A stretch of DNA of 64,000 nucleotides from Oncomelania hupensis. Its lineage: Eukaryota; Mollusca; Gastropoda; Littorinimorpha; Pomatiopsidae. Positions 58,039-64,000 of the stretch are shown here, piece by piece. The notes under the pieces are model-generated. The model ran no database searches. It was not told where the DNA came from and was given only the letters and a program-made list of their open reading frames with translations. The stretch's first letter is position 1; every line of letters starts with the position of its first letter. The translations under genes were made by a program, and so were the position numbers. The stretch spans positions 8,430,187 to 8,494,186 of the forward strand of contig CM072526.1 in NCBI GenBank assembly GCA_036898135.1, given 5' to 3'.

Positions 58039-58651
58039 TTAGTTAGTTAGTTATTCATTTCTTACAGGGTCCAATGGACTGCAAGATCCGAATAAGGACC
58101 ACAAAATCAAGACCACAACTTCGCTGAAAGAGGACTCACCCCCGATCCGCATAAAAGATCTGCTAAAACAACCCTAGTGGAAACACTGAAGGCATTCCAC
58201 CAGCCGGTCACTTTACAATAAAGGCATCCCAAGCAGGAGACGCCGAGGTTATACTCTAATTTATCGAACCCCCGTTTACAAAAACAAAATAGAATACAAA
58301 CATCATTATAAAATATCAACAAAACACAAACATATAAAATGCCTATATTGCCAAATAATAACATCATAGGGAGCCCCAATGACCATTTGGCAGAAAGCGT
58401 CCAATATTCCCAAGCTTATTCAACAGACCTCACACCCAAATAAGGAGTTTTATCCCGGAAGAGTTTTCAAGAAAAAGATAGGTGACTGGTCGAGCAAAGA
58501 AGAAGATAGTATAGTAGATTGATAAAACAGAGCTACAGTAGGAATGAGAAAGAACAAAGGAGAAAGACAGCGACAGTGGGAATTTAAAGCATTAAATTTC
58601 CAGAAAGTGGGGATACCATTTATACTGAAACCCCAGGCAACCCCACGGGAG
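58039..58651 (-). mobile_element. 0.6-kb retroposon family, copy with perfect 13-bp target duplication
   Basis: 613 bp, flanked by ACACAAGCGATAG at 58026-58038 and 58652-58664. Minus strand: 5' end CTCCCGTGGGGTTGCC, a TATAAAT motif about 30 bp in, 3' tail of AACTAACTAACTAA. It was inserted in the 45-bp satellite that continues on its right. Confidence 0.93.
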
Positions 58652-58996
58652 ACACAAGCGATAGGCTGTGTCATGACAAATGAAACAACACGTGTAACAC
58701 AAGCAATAGGCTGTGTCGTGACAAATAAAACAACATGTCTAACACAAGCAATAGGCTGTGTCATGACAAATGAAACAACATGTGTAACACAAGCAATAGC
58801 CTGTGTCATGACAAATGAAACAACATGTGTAACACATGCAATAGGCTGTGTCGTGACAAATGAAACAACATGTGTAACACAAGCAATAGGCTGTGTTCTG
58901 ACAAAGGACACAACAGGTGTAACACAAGCAATAGGCTGTGTCATGACAAAGGACACAACATGTGTAACACAAGCAATAGGCTGTGTCATGACAATT
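58652..58996. repeat. 45-bp satellite, about eight units
   Basis: Unit GTGTAACACAAGCAATAGGC TGTGTCATGACAAATGAAAC plus AACAT. One more partial unit lies left of the retroposon at 58018-58038. The period is a multiple of 3 and opens long false ORFs on both strands. Confidence 0.96.
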
Positions 58997-58999
58997 CTC

Positions 59000-59512
59000 A
59001 CAAACAGATGACTCATGATAAGGATATGGCATCCACAAGTTTTTCTTCTCCAACTAAATCTTCCTAGATCCTCGACATACATTTGGTTGATTTTCAGGAA
59101 CAAAGAAAAAATTCACTTTTGGGATGATATCATCACATCAATAAATACAAAAAGATGTAACCTCTTTTAAGTTGCTGTAATTATTGGGTGCAAGTGCACT
59201 GAGCATGCTAAACCAGAGTTATGCAGCTATTCAACATCAACATCAACAGTTCCAAAATAACTCCTAAGAAATTTCACTGTTTTGTTTAAATTCCAAAGGC
59301 ATGTTATGTACAACAAAAATATAAAATATAACATGATATTTGCTAGCCTTGACAGACAAGGAAAAAGTCCCTGACTGCCAGATCAGTTGAACAAGCAGAG
59401 CCACAACCACAACGATGGAACAGACTACCACAAGCACTGTGATAGTCTGTTACAAAGAAGGCATTGAAGAAGATGAAAACCGTCCTGTGACTTAATATTG
59501 GCACTTATTCTC
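59000..59512. other. Intronic sequence, nothing recognised
   Basis: No exon or repeat supported. Confidence 0.4.
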
Positions 59513-59900
59513 CCCCTCTTGTTATCTTCTTCTGTCCATCTTGTTATCTTCTTCTCTCCCTCTTGTTATCTTCTTCTCTCCCTCTTGTTATCTTCTTCTG
59601 CCCATCTTGTTATCTTCTTCTCTCCCTCTTGTTATCTTCTTCTGTCCCATCTTGTTATCTTCTGTCCTTGTTATTTTATTCTCTCCCTTTTGTTATCTTC
59701 TTCTCTCCCTTGTGTTATCATCTTCTGTCCATTTTGTTATCTTCTTCTGTCCCTCTTGTTATATTCTTTGGTCTCTCTTGTTATCTTCTTCTCTCCCTCT
59801 TTTTATCTTCTTCTCTCCTTCTTGCTATATTCTACTGTCTATCTTGTTATATTCTTCTCTCCCTCTTGTTATCTTTTGTCTCTCTCTTGTTATTTTATTC
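59513..59900. repeat. 22-bp CT-rich minisatellite, about 18 units
   Basis: Unit CTTGTTATCTTCTTCTCTCC plus CT. Confidence 0.95.
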
Positions 59901-60000
59901 TGTCATTATTTTTCACATTGCACTGACCTTCATCAAAATATCCATTGACATAAAATATACATACATAATTTTTTTTAATGTTATTAATTTTAAAAAACAA

Positions 60001-60002
<2 letters not shown>

Positions 60003-60072
<70 letters not shown>

Positions 60073-60073
60073 C

Positions 60074-60123
<50 letters not shown>

Positions 60124-60156
60124 CAACAACAACAACACCACAACAACAACAACAAC

Positions 60157-60219
<63 letters not shown>

Positions 60220-60237
60220 TACAACAACAACAACAAC

Positions 60238-60275
<38 letters not shown>

Positions 60276-60297
60276 TAATAATTACAACAACAACAAC

Positions 60298-60372
<75 letters not shown>
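60003..60372. repeat. Compound triplet microsatellite (AGT, AAT, AAC)n
   Basis: AGT run, then alternating AAT and AAC blocks; about 370 bp. It gives homopolymeric false ORFs in all frames. Confidence 0.98.
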
Positions 60373-60373
<1 letters not shown>

Positions 60374-60439
60374 GTGTAGTGCACGACATGAGACAAATTT
60401 ATTGACATAAAACTGTATAAATTATATATATTTTGTTTA

Positions 60440-62130
60440 AATCCAAAGTTTATGCATGGCATAGTGACCTTGTCCTTCAAATCTGAAACACTAACGTCAC
60501 AAATATAACAGATCAATATATAGTCTTTACCTAAGTTTGGACTTCGAATCTTTTATAGTTTATGGCCGAGGTCATTTCAAAGCACCAATGCGGACCAAAC
60601 TTGACATCTCCCATGACCTTGAACTTGAAGCAAGGTTGACCAAACATACACAGTATGATGCAACTCACGGCATCACATACAGCGCACAAAACAACATCCA
60701 GCAAGTCCCTGATGAATAATTTAGGGGGAAAAAGTTAACTTTGTTTTAAACATTATCATTTTTTAACTAATAGCCCAGCAAACCAGCCGATCTGGGCCCC
60801 ACTAGCAGCGCGTAGGTAACAGTACTTATCCTGACTTTTGTCTGGCTAGAGTAGGGGCCCGATATTGCCTTACAAAAACCCGATGCGTAGCGGAGTCCAG
60901 AAATGTGGATGCATTTCGAATCGCGGTCAGGCGTGTCGCCTGATTCTGCCCACCACATAGGCACGCTGCGCAAAAGCTAGCATAGGCCTACTCTCGCTTC
61001 TCATTGGCTAAACTGTCTGTGGACTGTTTCATCTGCTTCACATTTGCTGCGGCGTACGTATGTGAAAAATATTTATACAAAATCAATTCAGCATAATCGT
61101 GCTTATAATGTTTAAAATTAATCATACAATATGTAAAATATTGTTAAAGTGTTTCTTTTAACTATTGTATTTATTTATACATTATAAGCCAAGGGTAAAC
61201 TTCCGTGCCCATTATTGCTGGTCTTTTCCGGTTGTCCTTAGGTGCCAATTTTCTACTACAGTTGCATATGCTTGGATATTTTGTTTGCCTGCGAAAACCT
61301 ATTCCGCTGTGGTTGTTTTTGGGGGCTTTGCCTTTTGTTTATGTATTTACACACGATTTCGATAGCGATGAAGATCACGTTAATATATATAGTTATATGG
61401 AAATGGTGTGTAAATACTTCAGTGGGGACACGCCAAAGACTTCCGAAAACAAAAACGACTGTGCCGACAGTCCTATTAACACCAGACATCTCAATTCTTT
61501 CTTCACGCAATCACATATCATATAACAATATGTGGGGTGTGATTTTAGGGTAAATCAGCATTGGGATGGGGCATTATCGGGGTTGTTTCTGGTTTAAGTT
61601 GGGTTACAATAGCGTTGGTGATGGGTATCTCTGACGTATGCCCGATCTTTGCCGGAATCGGGTTACCGTTCGGCAAAGGTTGAGAAACGGTCGGGTAAGT
61701 TTCGGGTACCCCGACGATCGCCCAATCTTTATCAAAAATAGAGCTAATGTTCAGCGAATGTGGGGTTACGATCGGGTTGTTTCGGGTAGCCCGACGATCG
61801 CCCGATTTTTGCCCGAATCGGGCCCGGGTCGGTTCCAATTTTCAGTGGCCCGATCGGACCCCGACCGGTAGCCCGATCCGGGCCCCGAAATTGTGGTTAA
61901 CTGGGAGTTTTATTCAGTGACCTTGAAATGAGATATTGTTTAAAAACTGATCATTTTCAAGCTCTTATGGGGATAAACAATCCTACCAAGTTTGGTTTGG
62001 ATAGCTACAATAGATTCAGAATATCTTTTCTCACATGAATGACAGATGGACAGACATTATTTAACAGACTGCATGATGGACATTTTGAACTCATCTCACA
62101 CAGATGTGCAAAATCTAATATATATCAGTA
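60440..62130 (+). mobile_element. MITE-like family 1, copy g, interrupted by another element
   Basis: 60450-60772 and 61912-62130 together follow the order of copy f (GTGACCTTGTCCTTCAA, AAGTTTGGACTT, GACCTTGAACTTG; then GTGACCTTGAAATGAGATAT, TACCAAGTTTGGTTTGGATA, CAGATGGACAGACA). The 1.13-kb insertion separates them. Confidence 0.78.
60774..61905. mobile_element. 1.13-kb GC-rich element with short inverted ends
   Basis: Ends CCCAGCAAACCA (left) and, inverted, CCCAGTTAACCA (right). Near both ends and in the right third there are many CCCGATCGGGCC-type motifs and a sub-repeat (CGGGTASCCCGACGATCGCC) at about 61705 and 61785. No transposase frame is visible. Target duplication not clear. Confidence 0.6.
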
Positions 62131-63065
62131 CAAATACAAATATATATGTTTGGTTGAATACCTAGCCTGCATGTAGGTGATTCAGTCAATGAAACAGATC
62201 AAAATAACATGCAACTGAATAAATAAACAATTCAAACAAAGCTTGACTTTTGGAGAAAGTACAAAAATAAACACTTGGCAGTCAGGGTAATTTCAGAACA
62301 CAAAGTGGACACACAGAAAAGAAAGAAATAGAATACTTAGTTACCTTGTTGTCCTGTTGTCAGTAAATAAAATACAACATTCCATCATCCACAATGACAA
62401 CAACAAAATAAAAATTCAAAAGAATAAAGGAGAGCATTTGTAGACAATGTTTTGTAAGCAAAGAAAAGAATTGGATCCAAATACCACTTAGTAATGAAAG
62501 TTTCAAATAAATGTGCCTGTCTCATTACAAGAACTTAAAAGAAAAAGAAGAAAGGTAGTCCCATAGCCTTGTGGCCATAGGGAAGCGTGATGTTGGAGAT
62601 CACACTTATCTTGGGCCAGCGTAATGAGGGTGATGCCCATCTCTCTCCCTCGCTGCTTTACCTTCCCCACCCTTAAGAGAGTAGGTACTCAGTCACAGTT
62701 GAGTCAACTTGGGGCACTGTTATTTATCGCTTCACGGGATGCAATTAAAAATAAATATGTCTAATAAAAATCATTTTAAAAAATCAGCTGTAGGATTAGA
62801 TACTGACGAAATGAAAAAACAAACATATTCCACAGAACTGAACAATGTTGTTGAGATACAGAAACTATGACAGGAGTGCTGAAAGCCAGAATATCAAAAT
62901 GCTCAGTGGGCTTTAGTGACTGTGGCAAAGGTATTTATCTGCAGCATTTCTCACTAGTCCCTAAACAACTTTGACAAAACGTAACAGTACACAGTTTATG
63001 ACTCAGCAAAATTCGAAAGGATCGTCAAGAACAAGTGGTGTAGAACCCAGATGCAGCAGAAAAGG
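62131..63065. other. Intronic sequence, nothing recognised
   Basis: AT-rich; no exon supported on either strand. Confidence 0.4.
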
Positions 63066-63074
63066 ACAGCACTA

Positions 63075-63650
63075 AGGTAACTCAGCTACAATAAAGTTTA
63101 AGTCAGCAGTCTACTATTAAAGGGCTACTATAAAGTTTAAGTCAGCAGTCAGGCAACTCAGCTACAATAAAGTTTAAGTCAGCAGTCAGGCAACTGGGCT
63201 ACAATAAAGTTTAAGTCAGCAGTAAGGCAACTCGGCTACAATAAAGTTTAAGTCAGCAGTCAGGCAACTCAGCTACAATAAAGTTTAAGTCAGCAGTCAG
63301 GCAACTGGGCTACAATAAAGTTTAAGTCAGCAGTAAGGCAACTGGGCTACAATAGAGTTTAAGTCAGCAGTAAGGCAACTCAGCTACAATAAAGTTTAAG
63401 TCAGCAGTAAGGCAACTGGGCTACAATAAAGTTTAAGTCAGCAGTAAGGCAACTCAGCTACAATAAAGTTTAAGTCAGCAGTCAGGCAACTCGGCTACAA
63501 TAAAGTTTAAGTCAGCAGTAAGGCAACTTGGCTACAATAAAGTTTAAGTCAGCAGTCAGGCAACTGGGCTACAATAGAGTTTAAGTCAGCAGTAAGGCAA
63601 CTTGGCTACAATAAAGTTTAGGTCAGCAGTCAGGCAACTCGGCTACAAGG
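63075..63650. repeat. 37-bp satellite, about 16 units
   Basis: Unit CTCAGCTACAATAAAGTTTA plus AGTCAGCAGTCAGGCAA, with CTCAG/CTGGG/CTCGG variants. Each unit contains an AATAAA hexamer on the plus strand only. The array ends about 245 bp from the exon at 63896. Confidence 0.97.
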
Positions 63651-63895
63651 TACAAGGTAGCCCAAGATGATGTTCACATGTCTTTGGGGACTAGAAGAGT
63701 GCTTTCAGCACCCCTGAATCAGTGGATGGTAGTATTGATAAATACACAAGGTAAGCTAAATATTTCAATAAACAAGTTATGTCACATGATACCTGTATGA
63801 ACATTAGTGGCCACAATAATTCTGAAGAGATGAAAAACTATCTATATCTGTTCTGTATACAAACTGGCCTGCTGTAAACAATCTGTCTGTCCTAC

Positions 63896-64000
63896 CTGTG
63901 TTCTGACAGCCTGCTTGGCCTGTGCAGTAGCGTTGGGCGGGGCACGGTGGTTGATGCGCTGAGATTTCTCCTTGCAGAACTCAATGTGACGTTCAGCAGC
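63896..64000 (-). CDS. ZC2HC1A-like: ZC2HC1A-like protein, zinc-finger exon (cut by the right edge)
   Basis: 105 nt in view, donor GTAGGACA at 63895, phase 0. It encodes AAERHIEFCKEKSQRI, the second half of a C2HC finger: His and the last Cys ligand (HxxxC) in the context typical of ZC2HC1 proteins. A basic/polar tail ends AVRTQ. The CxxC half must be upstream, beyond the window. The match in residue order to vertebrate ZC2HC1A (RHI.FCKE..RI, then RTQ before the YxPP exon) is what names this gene. Confidence 0.8.

Larger units (their letters stand above)
52574..63999 (-). other. ZC2HC1-like gene, 3' part
   Basis: Exons recognised on the minus strand: 64000-63896, 57932-57791, 57084-57041 and 53315-52574. 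The first three join in frame (phases 0, 1, 0). The last needs a preceding exon ending in phase 2, so one exon or another splice choice is missing. In animal ZC2HC1A the order is the same: C2HC fingers, basic/low-complexity middle, then a C-terminal CxxC...CxxC module. Confidence 0.75.

Noticed and set aside
58450..59103. ORFs of 217 and 155 codons on opposite strands
   Set aside because: Both arise from the 45-bp satellite (period divisible by three) plus retroposon sequence.
59890..60516. 208-codon ORF of Ile, Val and Leu runs
   Set aside because: Translation of an AAT/AAC/AGT microsatellite.

Overview
This is animal nuclear DNA: there are no bacterial-style gene arrays, the genes are split into short exons with GT/AG boundaries, introns are long, and most of the window is transposons, microsatellites and minisatellites. 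Multi-domain ShKT protein, RTE-type LINEs with short tandem-repeat tails, tRNA-derived SINEs and a DIRS-like remnant together suggest a lophotrochozoan, most likely a mollusc. That is inference, because nothing here is a species marker.

Layout. Positions 1-2701 hold a decayed jockey-like LINE read on the minus strand (ORF1 with zinc knuckles, ORF2 endonuclease). Positions 3400-5560 hold a decayed DIRS-like element with a 115-bp tandem repeat. Positions 6211-29464 hold at least eight minus-strand exons of one gene. Each exon encodes one six-cysteine ShKT domain, seven of them preceded by a linker, mostly Thr/Pro/Ser-rich; all exons begin and end in phase 1, so they read through in frame. This is the main host gene and the best candidate for something new. 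Every exon has a tandem repeat inside it or within about 60 bp, and five of the seven introns carry the same roughly 1-kb MITE-like repeat in the same orientation. Neither end of the gene is in view.

Positions 20957-26520 are a nest of mobile elements: an RTE copy split by a 4.36-kb element with inverted repeats over 100 bp, which itself contains a retroposon, a second RTE copy with an open 489-codon reverse transcriptase, and a SINE. Positions 29500-50000 are mainly LINE fragments, a recurrent 0.6-0.7 kb retroposon family, two or three tRNA-derived SINE families and many arrays. One THAP-domain first exon lies at 39547-39752 (minus).

Positions 52574-64000 carry the 3' part of a minus-strand gene that resembles animal ZC2HC1A/ZC2HC1 (C2HC zinc-finger domain protein): a zinc-finger exon at the right edge, two low-complexity exons near 57 kb and a large last exon ending in a CxxC...CxxC module. 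One intervening exon is probably missing from this annotation because the reading phases do not meet.

The genes do not form a pathway. The clearest biology is a secreted-type, mucin-linked ShKT array gene that has grown by exon duplication, and the way mobile elements and minisatellites crowd its exons.
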